From CAJBLF01 sp964418415 (GTDB lineage Bacteria > Patescibacteriota > Gracilibacteria > Absconditabacterales > Absconditicoccaceae): DNA of 64,000 bases. Positions 53,200-63,719 of the stretch are shown piece by piece; within the stretch, counting starts at the first letter, position 1; each line of letters starts with the position of its first letter. The notes below the pieces were generated by a model. That model did no database searches, was not told the DNA's origin, and worked only from the letters and a program-made list of their open reading frames with translations. The stretch spans positions 1 to 64,000 of the forward strand of contig CAYQLB010000002.1 in assembly GCA_964418415.1 (NCBI GenBank). Direction: 5' to 3'. A program made the position numbers and the translations under genes.

Positions 53200-53861
53200 C
53201 CATATGTTCGTTCTGCTGATGTATGCTATAGGAAGAAGGTCATGAATAGCTACATTGTTACCCTTCAATAAGGTATACAATTATTCTTGAGACTACTAAT
53301 AACATAACTTATGTGCTTCAACGTTATCATGGCATACTAGCCTGGCCACGATAATTACAGCGTATTAGTGTATGTTGTTTTGTACCCTACTGCTAGTCAA
53401 AATGTTTCTTGGATGGGTGATGTATATTTCTGCAAAGCGATGTATATTACTGTTAGCCGATTCTCTCCCTCTTCCTTTCATATAAAATAATCTTCTCTCA
53501 ATACCATATATTCGTTTCTACTGATATATGCTATAGGAAGAAGGTCATGAATAGCTACATTGTTACCCTTCAATAAGGTATACAATTATTCTTGAGACTA
53601 CTAATAACATAACTTATGTGCTTCAACGTTATCATGGCATACTAGCCTGGCCACGATAATTACAGCGTATTAGTGTATGTTGTTTTGTACCCTACTGCTA
53701 GTCAAAATGTTTCTTGGATGGGTGATGTATATTTCTGCAAAGCGATGTATATTACTGTTAGCCGATTCTCTCCCTCTTCCTTTCATATAAAATAATCTTC
53801 TCTCAATACCATATATTCGTTTCTACTGATATATGCTATAGGAAGAAGGTCATGAATAGAT
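53200..53861. repeat. 305-bp tandem repeat, two full copies and one partial
   Basis: The stretch from the ATG at 53242 repeats at 53547, and the shared upstream part repeats again at 53852, a constant 305-bp period. The two full copies look identical over the unit, so the duplication is recent. Each unit has a GGAAGAAGG sequence 2 nt before an ATG, a TTATC-ATGGC/GCCACGATAA hairpin and an ACATAA/TTATGT hairpin. No long ORF runs through it. Downstream of the third ATG the sequence is different. Confidence 0.9.
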
Positions 53862-53950
53862 ACTTTGCTTTCCCTTACCGGTTAGCATTGCTCATCAATC
53901 TACTGGTTCCTGTATGCTCTCTACTTCAACGTCATTTTGATTGTACCTAG
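53852..53950 (+). CDS. Candidate 32-aa hydrophobic peptide
   Basis: Starts at the third ATG of the tandem repeat, behind GGAAGAAGG. MNRYFAFPYRLALLINLLVP is followed by VCSLLQRHFDCT and TAG. The hydrophobic core and size are like type I toxin peptides, but there is no homology evidence. The first two copies of the unit encode only MNSYIVTLQ from the same ATG. Confidence 0.3.
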   Translation: MNRYFAFPYRLALLINLLVPVCSLLQRHFDCT

Positions 53951-54128
53951 CGCTTTCATTATGGTTATAGTATTGTTGTTTATGGGTCTTAGTTCTGGGT
54001 TTTACCCTTTATAATGCTAGTGTTAAACAGATCTTGAGTTGTTGTTCTTGTTTTTTGCTTTCAAAGTTCTCTTTGTTGGTGATTCTTGAGCTTCACTATC
54101 TACGATTCGGCTTTCTTCCTTACCCTAT

Positions 54129-54153
54129 AAAATCGCTCTTCTGCGATTTTTTT
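54129..54153 (+). terminator. Terminator closing the repeat locus
   Basis: AAAATCGC/GCGATTTT stem followed by T, after the last repeat and before the HIT gene promoter. Confidence 0.8.
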
Positions 54154-54169
54154 CGTTGCATTAAAATTC

Positions 54170-54197
54170 TTGACTTGCTCGCTCAAAAGACTATTAT
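54170..54197 (+). promoter_or_regulatory. Promoter of the HIT gene
   Basis: TTGACT (54170-54175) and TATTAT (54192-54197) with a 16-bp spacer. Confidence 0.55.
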
Positions 54198-54232
54198 CCA
54201 TACGATACTTTATGTTTTTTCTTATGTAAAAA

Positions 54233-54649
54233 ATGTCTGATTGTATTTTTTGTAAAATAATTGCTGGAGAGATGCCAAGCGTGAAAATATGGGAAGATAA
54301 TGATGTTTTTGCTTTCTTAGATATACATCCCTTGAGAAAATGACATTGTTTGATAGTTCCCAAAGTCCATTATCAGGATGTGTTTGATATAGAAGAAGAA
54401 GTTTTATATAAAATATCATCTACCGCAAAACATATAGCATATAGAATGAAAACATCTTTGGGTGCGACTGGTGTAAATCTCATCAATGCATCATGAAAAG
54501 ATGCTGAACAGAGTGTTTTCCATTTCCATTTACATCTTGTTCCTCGTTATGCGAATGATTGATTGGATATGAATGAACGACGGGCAACTAAAATTCAGGA
54601 ATTCACTTTTGATGAACTCCAGAAAATTGCTGATCAGATAAGTAAATAA
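54233..54649 (+). CDS. HIT family nucleotide hydrolase
   Basis: The 138-aa protein has the N-terminal CIFCKIIAGE, family zinc/turn motif, and HPLRKGHCLIVPK with Gly as TGA. The catalytic histidine triad is HFHLHLVPR (about 104-112). It probably hydrolyses adenosine phosphoramidates or dinucleotides (HinT/PKCI type). The start ATG is preceded by a promoter. Confidence 0.95.
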
Positions 54650-54659
54650 TATTTTATAT

Positions 54660-54809
54660 ATGTTTCTTGCCATGCAACAAAAAGAAACTATTGAACAATC
54701 GTCTGAAATCGTACAACCTGTAACCAAAAAACAGAGCATCATCTCTCGTGCAGTTGATGGTATTTTTTCACTTTTCAAACATATACCGTTTATCCCTCTT
54801 AAGAGATAA
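54660..54809 (+). CDS. Small 49-aa protein, unknown
   Basis: ORF MFLAMQQKETIEQSSEIVQP followed by a basic, amphipathic end (SLFKHIPFIPLKR). It lies 10 nt after the HIT gene and 19 nt before the next, so it fits an operon. Function unknown. Confidence 0.5.
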   Translation: MFLAMQQKETIEQSSEIVQPVTKKQSIISRAVDGIFSLFKHIPFIPLKR

Positions 54810-54828
54810 TTTTTATCTATTTATCAAT

Positions 54829-55227
54829 ATGCTTATGTTTACATTTCCACAGATTTTGCTCTTATGGACAGCACTTTTTATGTTGGTATTTGGTCTGCCT
54901 GCATTATTTGCTCCTAAGACATTCAAAAGTGTCTTAGAAAAATTTTTAAAAAATACTGAATTAATGAGAATTCGATGATTTATTGTTATGATTCTCTGAT
55001 TTTTTTATTTAATGGTGTATCAGGCATTCAATAATGGACGAGCTATGTTCTTTTCTATTTTTGGATATGCGTCTTTACTTAAATGAATTGTTCTCATGCG
55101 ATGGCCATCTTGGGCAAATATAAAATATAAACGATATTATTCTAGTACACTAGGAAGTATACTTATGGGAAGTATTTGTGTACTATTTGCTGCTTTTATG
55201 GCTTGGATAGCTTTGGTTAAAATTTAA
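54829..55227 (+). CDS. Small integral membrane protein (132 aa)
   Basis: About four hydrophobic segments (1-25, 50-66, 72-88 and 105-128) with short loops and Gly as TGA at IRGFIVMILGFF and LLKGIVLM. It may be a small multi-pass membrane protein of unknown family. A terminator follows 19 nt after the stop. Confidence 0.72.
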
Positions 55228-55245
55228 AAAACAATATTATACTCC

Positions 55246-55270
55246 AAAAGACGGCGAAAGTCGTCTTTTT
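55246..55270 (+). terminator. Rho-independent terminator
   Basis: AAAAGACG/CGTCTTTT stem with T run. Confidence 0.8.
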
Positions 55271-55446
55271 TATTTATATTAAATTATTGTATTGACTTTA
55301 TTGCTTAAATTGTTACGCTGGTAAAACTTTTCCAACTTTTCCTAATATGGATTCTAAATATTCATATAGGTAGAAACGATGGGGAAATCATTTTCGTACA
55401 TACTTGTTGATTTCCCTCATCTTATTTTAACTACTCAATAATTACC

Positions 55447-55659
55447 ATGACTTCTTGTGATCTTAAAGTAAAAATGCATGGCAAAGCCACCGTGTGACCT
55501 AAATCTCAGATAGTCATTCCCAAAGATGTGAGAGATCTTCTGAATATCAAACCAGGTGATGATCTAATGATTATTTCCAAAGGAGATATGGCTATCGGAA
55601 TGATCAAGTCGGACGATGTTCCGAAATTTCTCGAATATATCAATGCTGAAATGAAATAA
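55447..55659 (+). CDS. AbrB/MazE-like DNA-binding protein
   Basis: A 70-aa swapped-hairpin protein: VGPKSQIVIPKDVRDLLNIKPGDDLMI is the AbrB/SpoVT fold signature, with Gly as TGA. No toxin gene is adjacent, so it is an orphan regulator or antitoxin. An inverted repeat (about 55364-55420, GGGGAAATCA/TGATTTCCC) lies just upstream and could be its operator. Confidence 0.88.
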
Positions 55660-55687
55660 ATCTGATTTATATTTTGTGTTTTTTCTA

Positions 55688-57394
55688 ATGAAACGTTTTT
55701 CTCTCTTGTTCATCGCTTCGGCTTCATTTTTCTTTATTGCTGGATGTTGACCCAAAGTCGATGATACGCTATTATCTACATGATCCGTTCAAGGATTTAC
55801 AACGACCTATGTTGTATGAGCTTCTCCAGTTTTTCAAACATCTTTGTATGGCACGGTCATCGCAGATGGTATCAAAAATATCGTAAGTAATAGAGGAGGT
55901 ATGCTCGATTATATCAATTGTCAGCCAGGCAAACAAGTTTCTAGAAATACTATTATCGCCAAGATAACGCCAAATGAGGATGATCTCACCTATCAAAATT
56001 CAGCTATCCAACTTTCTGTGCTTCAGGAACAATTATATAATCTTACGACTATTTTTTCTTTGACCGAAGATACTTTGGCAATTCAACAAGATATCCTTCG
56101 TGATCAATATGATAATAATTCCACTTTGCTTTCGAATCTAAACAAGACCCAGTGATATACAGAATCCTCGTTGGAATATCAGGAAGATCTTTTGGACCAG
56201 CAATACGATACCTTGAAAGCTGCAAAAAATGTTGATTTAGATAAGATGAAAACAAGTATTTCCAACGCATACAAACAATATCTCATTATGATCAAAGATG
56301 CCTTGAAGAAAGTAAATGATGTCTTTACTAGTAGTAATTTTACCGTCTCTGACAAGGATGGGAATCTCAGACAAGAAGTACTTTCAGAATATTCTAGACT
56401 AAAAAATAAGGTATCTGATACAATGAGTGCTTCAGAATTCTCTGATTATCTAGATGACTTTTCTGTCTTTATGTCGCTTGTTGCGAACAGTGTCAATGCT
56501 ACTACACCATCTACGAATCTTCCGCAATCCAGTAGTATGTGAATATCTATAGATGGACTCTCTACGACATTCATGACTTTGGCTACGACATTTATGGGAA
56601 GTAAATCTGCTTTTGATACCTTAGCTTCTTCATATGATTCGGTAAAGAATACCTACAATAGTCAGATTAAAACTTTGGATACCAATACTGATAATTTCAA
56701 CGACAATACTGCTGAATCTACTAAATTACAAATCGATAATCAAAAAGCGAGTCTCCAATTAGCCCAAAAAACTTTGGCGAATCAACTGAGTGCTTCTGAT
56801 GAAAGTCAGACTATGCAACTTATGTCACTCAAAAATCAATTACTTACCTTACAACAAAATATCGCCGTACTTTCCAATTCACTTGAATGAGAAGTCTTAT
56901 ATGCGGGAGTTGAATGAATAGTTAAGATGAGAGCGCTTGGTGAAGATAATAAGCTTGCACCAAATACCTTGCTTTGTCAGATTACACCGACTGATGTTTC
57001 CAATACCAGTATTCAAATATTTTCGTATCAAAGATTAGTATTGGGAAGTAAAGTCGCTATTGCCGATCAATGGTGACAATTTCTCTGAACATGAATAGTG
57101 TTGTATGAATATCCCTACAAGGATCCTGCGACACAAAATTATATCTATGAAATCCCTGTCGTGAAATTTTCTGTCAAAGAAAATGAAAGAGTTTCGATTA
57201 CTTTATCACAATCTCCAGATAAAAATGATATCTGGATCCCGTTGCAGTATATCAGTCCGAGACTTGAGGGTAATCTGATCAGAAAAAAAGTTGGATCGTG
57301 AATACAAAATGTATATGTGAAATTGTGAGATATCAACGATGAATATGTTCAGATATTGAGTGGGTTGAGTCTATGAGATGAGATAGTTCAATAA
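55688..57394 (+). CDS. RND membrane-fusion lipoprotein (HlyD-like)
   Basis: The 568-aa product has a lipoprotein signal ending FIAGC (residues about 16-20, Cys lipid anchor). A biotinyl-lipoyl half-motif follows (about 65-90, NRGGMLDYINCQPGKQVSRNT). A long helical hairpin spans about 105-395. The second half, GIVKMRALGEDNKLAPNTLLCQI, is the matching lipoyl half, then a beta-barrel. It is the periplasmic or exoplasmic adaptor of the RND transporter that starts 57 nt downstream. Confidence 0.88.
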
Positions 57395-57451
57395 TTGAAA
57401 ATTGAAAATTGAAAATTGAAAATATATCGTTTAATTATTTAGTTGTTGAGT

Positions 57452-60400
57452 ATGGTTAACTTCCTCAAAAACAATAAAGTAGCAATATTGGTGTTTACAG
57501 TATTCATAGCGGTCTATGGTGCGATGAGTATTTTTACGATATCAAAAGAATCTCAACCGTCAATCAATATTCCATATTATTATATCAGCTTCAGTTACTT
57601 GGGTGCCGATCCATCATCGATAGAGGAACAAGTTGTTATGCCTTTGGAGCAAAAGTTAAAATCTATTACGGCGGTGAAACATGTCAGTGCATCATGTTAT
57701 TATAATTTTGGGACGATTATGATCGAGTTTGATCCTTTCAAGAGTGATGTTGATGCAACTAATGATATAAAATCTGTTATTGATCAGGTATATCCTACAC
57801 TTCCTAGTGACGTAAAATATCCTGTTTTCAAAAAAATAGATATCAACGATTCTCCGGTCTATTCCTTTTCTGTCGCCTGAGATATGCCTACGCAGGTCAT
57901 GTACCAACAACTCAAAGTACTTGAAGATGATCTTAATTCCGTTCCTTGAGTTTCTGATATCACTATTATCGGGAAACCGATCCAGGAAGTAAAAATCAGT
58001 TTTGATGCTCAAAAGCTCGCATTGTTGGAACTTGATTTTTCTATGGCAATCAATCAGCTCAAAAGCGCTTTCGTTAAATTTCCTGTAGACAAAAAGGATG
58101 TCGCTGGCAAACTCTATTCGTTTGAGATAACTAATTATGCTACAGATCTTACCTGATTGCTTGAACAACTCAAAAACTACGATCTCCTCAATGTTGTTGG
58201 TAAATCTATCAAGCTTAGAGATGTTGCTACGGTGTATTTTGGATATGCTGCTTCGGATAAAAAATCCTTTTCTGTCGTTAATCTTTCTTGATGATTGACC
58301 CAGAACGCCTTATCGTTTCAAATAAAAAAATCTCCTTGATATAGTATTGATACATTTGTTGATGAACTCAAAGCTACAGTAAATGCTTATGCAATTACTG
58401 CCCCTGATTTGCAATTTGTCGAAACACTTTCTGAGAAAGAAAGTATACAGAAAACCTATGGACTCTTTATCGAGAATTTTCGGGAGACGGCTTTGCTAGT
58501 TTTTTGTATCATTCTTCTTTTTCTCTGACGAAGATCTTCATGGTTGATTATGCTCTCGTTTCTTATTGTTTATCTTGGTAACTTTATTTATCTCAAAGCC
58601 ATCTGATATAGTTTCAATAATATTGTCTCATTTGCTCTGATTTTGGTTCTTGGAATTATGATTGATAATCTGATCGTGATTACGCAGTGAATCGTTGTTG
58701 GACTCCAGAAATATGCAGGAAATATCTGGGAAGCGATAGCTGATTCACTCAAAAATTATGGTAAAGCGATATTTTTCTGAACCTTGACGACGATTGTTAT
58801 CTTTATCCCGCTCTACTTTTGATTAACGGGGATTATCGGTGAATACATCAGATCTATGCCGGTCGCTATTATTTCCAATTTGGCTATTTCTTTGGTAGTG
58901 ACAATGTTTATCTTGCCGGTGTTGGCATTGTTTTTCTTTAGGTCAGGAGCTGAATACCATCCTTCATCTTCCTTGTCGTTTTTGGAAAGGACAGGTGTTA
59001 AATTCGCAGATCGATATCATCGTAACAATCAATCGAGATGGTGATCCAGAGGAATCATCTTTATATTTCTTCTTTTCTTTGTCTGAGCTTTGTCGCTTAT
59101 CCCTCTCGGTGTAGTAAAATTCACATTCATGGGTAATATCGATTCCAATAACGTCCGGATGAATCTCGCGTATGCTCCTGGTATTAGTCTGGAAACAAAT
59201 CAAGAATATACTTCCAAAATAGCCAAAGCGACTTTGAAATATTTTCAAACCACACTTCCTGGTGTCGTCGAAGATGTTACTATCGATCTTGGTCAATGAT
59301 ATTCGCTTCAATGAGCTTGAGGTGCAGGTAGTCATGTTAGTTCTTTTACTATCAGATTGGTCGATACGGAAGAAAGAGATATTACTTCCTATCAGGTTGT
59401 CGAACAGATGCAACAAGAATTGCTTGCTGCTTTGAAAGCTAAATACACTTTTATACACGATATTTCCTCATTCACTATTCAAGCGTGAGGATGATGAGGC
59501 AAACCTGTCGCATTCAATATTGTCGGTGATGATTATCAACAGATTAATTACTATGTCCAAGAGATATTACCTGAAGTCAGAGCTATTCCTGGTGTATTTA
59601 ATGTTGGTATTTCTATCGAGTATACTAATGGAAAAATTGTCTATGTTTTGGATGAGAACAAAGCAAAATCTCTCGGAATTACGAGTTTTTCTGCAGTTAC
59701 TCCATTGCTCGCATTGAAAAATGATGGATATACATCCAATGGTATTAAGATAAAAGAATTCTCTGATTTTGGTGATGAAGCTATTTCTTTGAAAGCATTC
59801 TTGTTTACTGATATTCCTGTCGAGCAGACGGAAATAGGCAAAGTGACCCTTGAACAGATTATCAAGGAAAAACAATTGCAAGCTGAGATCAATGCTATTA
59901 CGAGGGAAGATGGTAAGAGAAATATCTCTGTACAAGCTGATAAATTGGATAATGTAGCGTTGAGTGATATTACCTTGGCTATTGATGATATTATCAAAAA
60001 ACATCCCTTGCCTGTATGATTAGAAAAAACGAGTTCGTGAGATATTGCTTCCCAAGAACAGAGCTCTACAGATTTGTCCAAAGCAATGATTATCTGACTT
60101 GTATTGATGGTTCTGATCTTGATTATTCAATTCAACAATATCAAATATTCCATCGTTATCGTTTCTAGTGTGTTTTTGTCTATAGGGTGAACGATTGTTA
60201 TTCTTGCTCTCACCTGATATGATTTGACCTTTCCTGCAATGATAGGTATTTTTGGTGTGATGGGAGTGGGTGTTAATCAAGCGCTGATCCATATCGAAGA
60301 TTTCAAATATTATTATCAGGAAAAGTGATTTTCTGTGATTGATAGTTTTCAACAAAGCATAGCAGAAAGATTTATTCCCATTTTTTTGACTAAAGCAGTG

Positions 60401-60556
60401 ACGATTACAGGATTACTTATTTTGGCTATGAAAGATGAACTTTTCTGATCAATGGCGATAGGATTTATAGGATGACTCATTATTTCTTTCTTTATTACCT
60501 TGCTCTATATCCCTTCGTTGATGAACTTGGTGAATAGAGAATATTATCAGTGATAA
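57452..60556 (+). CDS. RND family efflux transporter (AcrB/MMPL type)
   Basis: A 1034-aa membrane protein with about 12 membrane segments and two large periplasmic loops (about 40-330 and 540-860), the size of AcrB/MdtB. The N-terminus (FLKNNKVAILVFTVFIAVYG) is the first TM. LGADPSSIEEQVVMPLEQKLKSI is the AcrB porter-domain motif. The charged TM4 motif typical of proton relays is present as GIMIDNLIVITQG. The gene follows the adaptor in one operon. No outer-membrane factor is in the window. Confidence 0.92.
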
Positions 60557-60634
60557 TTTCTTGATAAAAAGGGGTAATTGTATACATATGATGTATTCGT
60601 TACTCTTTTTTTAAATTTTTGAAAGTATTCTATA

Positions 60635-62395
60635 ATGTATCGTACACATACCTGCTGAGAATTGACAGCTAAATACGCTTGAAAACAAGTGACGCTTTGT
60701 TGACGAGTAAATAAAGTGAGAAATTTATGATGAATGACATTTATCGATCTTCGTGATAGATATGGAATTACTCAAATTACTCATGATCCTGCTAAGTCTA
60801 CTGTAGAGCTTCCTGATGTGAAGTCTGAATATGTTGTTCAGATTGTTTGAGAAGTTATTGTAAGACCTGAAAATATGATCAACAAAGATATGGCTACTGG
60901 TGAAATAGAAATCAATGCGAGTGAAGTAAAAGTGCTTACCAAAGCAAAGCTTTTGCCATTTCCTATTGTCGAAGAACCCAATACGAGCGAAGAAAATAGA
61001 TTCAAATATAGATATTTAGATCTCAGAAGAAGAAAAGTTCTGGACAATGTATTATTCAGATCTAAAATGCTTACGTTCACCAGAAACCGATTCAGTGAAA
61101 AAGGATTTATCGATGTACAGACTCCTATTTTTACGGTTTCCTCGCCAGAATGAGCGAGAGATTATCTCGTACCATCGAGAATCAATCCAGGACAATTTTA
61201 TGCATTACCACAAGCGCCACAGCAATACAAACAATTGCTTATGGTAGGATGAATCGATAAATACTTTCAGATAGCTCCATGTTTCCGTGATGAAGATCCT
61301 AGAGCAGATAGGCATTCGTGTGAATTCTATCAAATCGATTGTGAAATGTCGTTTGTTGGTCAGGAAGATGTGTATGGAGTTGTAGAATGATATCTCAATG
61401 AACTTATTCCGACACTTTCTCCACACAAAAAAATCACCGTAGCATTCAAAAGACTCAAACATAGAGAAGCAGTCGATCAGTATGGAAGCGATAAGCCTGA
61501 TTTGAGATTTAGCATGCAGTTGGTTGAGATGACGCAGGATTTTACTAATTCATGATTCTCAGTTTTTAAAGATACGGTAGCTAATGGTTGATCTATCAAA
61601 GCGATGAAATTTGAAAACAAAATTCTCAGTAGAAAAGAAGCGGACGAGCTTACGGAAGAAGTCAAAAAGAATAAAGCTAAATGACTTGCCTACATCAGCT
61701 TCGATGCTGAATGAGTAAAATGATCTATAGCTAAATTCCTCAGTCCTGAAGAAGTTGAAATTATCAAAACCAAAACAGAAGCCAAAGAAGGTGACACTAT
61801 ACTTTTCGTGGCTGATACTTACGATGTAGTCACTACCTCGCTTGGAAGATTGAGAACATTTATCAGAGATAAGTATTTGCAGATCGACAAAGATGATTTG
61901 TCGTTTTGTCGGATAGAGGACTTCCCATTATTTGAAATGGACGATACCGGCAAATTGGATTTTTGTCATAATCCGTTTTCTATTGTAAAATGAGGTCGGG
62001 AAGCTTTGAAAAATCCAAATAAACTAGAAATATATTCTGAACAATATGATCTTTCGTGTAACGGATATGAAATTCTCTCCGGATCTATTCGTAATCATGA
62101 CCCAGAATTGTTGTTGGAAGCATTTAAGATGGTCGGTAGAGGAGAAGAAGAAATCAAACAAAAATTCGGTGCTATGTATGAGGCATTTCAATTCGGTCCA
62201 CCACCACACGGAGGATTCGCTATTGGATTTGATAGACTATTAATGATTCTCAAAGACGAAGAAAATATCAGAGAAGTGTATGCATTTCCTAAGTCTGGAA
62301 GAGCACAAGATGTGATGATGGGTGCGCCGTCCAATGTCGATCAGTATCAATTGGATGAATTACATATTCAGTTGAATGTACCAAAAGAAAAATAG
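60635..62395 (+). CDS. aspS: Aspartyl-tRNA synthetase
   Basis: The 586-aa bacterial-type enzyme starts MYRTHTCGELTAKYAGKQVTL. QYKQLLMVGGIDKYFQIAPCFRDEDPRADRH is motif 2. The bacterial GAD insertion (about 285-415) follows, and FAIGFDRLLMIL is motif 3. GHNPFSIVKGGREALKNP carries the diverged HPF region. TGA glycines occur in most motifs, including MYRTHTCGEL and LGGMTFIDLR. The ATG overlaps a TATAAT box, so transcription may start within a few bases of it. Confidence 0.95.
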
Positions 62396-62425
62396 TTTTG
62401 TTTAGAGTACTTTGGCATTCATGAT

Positions 62426-62498
62426 GCCGGGATAGCTCAGCTGGTAGAGCAGTGGTATCGTAAACCAAAGATCGTGGGTTCGAATCCCATTTCCGGCT
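62426..62498 (+). tRNA. tRNA-Thr (CGT)
   Basis: A 73-nt cloverleaf: acceptor GCCGGGA/TTCCGGC (one mismatch), D arm GCTCAGCTGGTAGAGC, anticodon loop ATCGTAA (anticodon CGT), T arm GTGGGTTCGAATCCCAT. CCA is not encoded. Confidence 0.93.
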
Positions 62499-62531
62499 AA
62501 TAAAGTCTTTTATATTTGTTATGATATTTTT

Positions 62532-62729
62532 ATGGCTAGAAAAAACTGATTTGTAAAATTTATTATCATTTTTATTTTAATATTTTTTGTTGTTGTTACT
62601 GCGTTGTCTATGATTGTTCCGTATATTGGTGGTGGTAAAAATACTCAAGGAACAGGTGATGTGCTGACGGGTGATATTGCTACAGGAGAAGTACCTATTG
62701 AAAATACCGTTGATTGAATGGGACTCTAA
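62532..62729 (+). CDS. Small single-pass membrane protein
   Basis: A 65-aa ORF with a basic N-terminus, one membrane segment (FVKFIIIFILIFFVVVTALS) and a Gly/Thr-rich extracytoplasmic end (IGGGKNTQGTGDVLTGD). Two TGA glycines. It lies between tRNA-Thr and the AlaRS-like gene. Function unknown. Confidence 0.6.
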
Positions 62730-62752
62730 TTTTACTTTGTCATATATAGGTA

Positions 62753-63718
62753 ATGAAATTAATCGTAGAGCAATGCCAAAGATATGCTAAAATGCGTGCA
62801 CATACTGCTACACATTTGTTACATACTCAGCTTGCTAAAATATTTAAAACCACTAAACAAGCTGGTTCGCTTGTTGATGAAGATTATCTGAGATTTGATT
62901 TTAATGCAGATAGACTTTTGACTCAAGAAGAACTTGCTCGTATTGAAAAAAGGATAAATCAATTGATTTATATTGCTGCAGATGTTGTTGTCGAAGAGAT
63001 GTCGATGAAAGAAGCAACCAAATTGGGTGCTAAGGCTTTTTTTGAAGATAAATATGGTGATACTGTCCGTGTAGTTCGCATTATTAATAAACAATTACCA
63101 AAAGATTTCTTTCAAGATGATACTGAGGAATATTTTTCTTCTTTGGGTGAACATGTTTCTATCGAACTCTGTGGAGGGACACATGTCATAAATACTAAAG
63201 ATATTTGATGTTTTACTATAACCTGACAAGAAGCAGTAGCTTCTGGTATTAAGAGAATTACTGCAGTTACTGGTCCTAAAGTTTCTGTGAGAATCGGTGA
63301 AGTACAGTGAATTTTGGATATGACAGTTGAAAAACTTTGAATCAAGACTCATACACAGTTGGTTGATAAACTTGAGAAAACCCTCAAAGAATATGATGAA
63401 ATGAAATCTACGCTTGAATCTTTAGAATCCAAGATGATTGTTGATGCATTGCAGACAAAAGACACAAAATCAGACAAGCATTTTCAAAAAATCATAAAAA
63501 TATCCTCTGATCTTAATTTTAAGAATGTCCTTGCTGCAACGAAATGACTCTTTAAGGATGAAAATATCTTGATTTTCAATGATGAAGGAAATTTTCTTTT
63601 GCTTGCCAAAAAATGAGCTTCTGCCAAAGTGTTAGCTCAGGAACTTTGATTGAAAGGATGAGGGAATGATACTATGGTGCAGGGTAGAGATGAAAATATT
63701 TTATCTTTATCAAAATAA
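62753..63718 (+). CDS. Alanyl-tRNA synthetase C-terminal half (editing + C-Ala domain), stand-alone
   Basis: The 321-aa protein matches the editing and C-terminal part of AlaRS. AHTATHLLHTQLAKIFK carries the first two zinc ligands, GSLVDEDYLRFDF and LGAKAFFEDKYGDTVRVV follow, and CGGTHV completes the site. EAVASGIKRITAVTGP and a helical linker lead to a C-Ala/DHHA1 end (LGLKGGGNDTMVQG). No catalytic N-terminal half precedes it. It could be one subunit of a split AlaRS or an AlaX-L type trans-editing protein. TGA glycines occur at several sites. Confidence 0.88.
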
Positions 63719-63719
63719 T

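Noticed and set aside
53402..53485. Second short ORF inside each 305-bp unit (starting MFLGWVMYIS)
   Set aside because: It has no Shine-Dalgarno sequence and no independent support; it is noted only as a possibility within the repeat.
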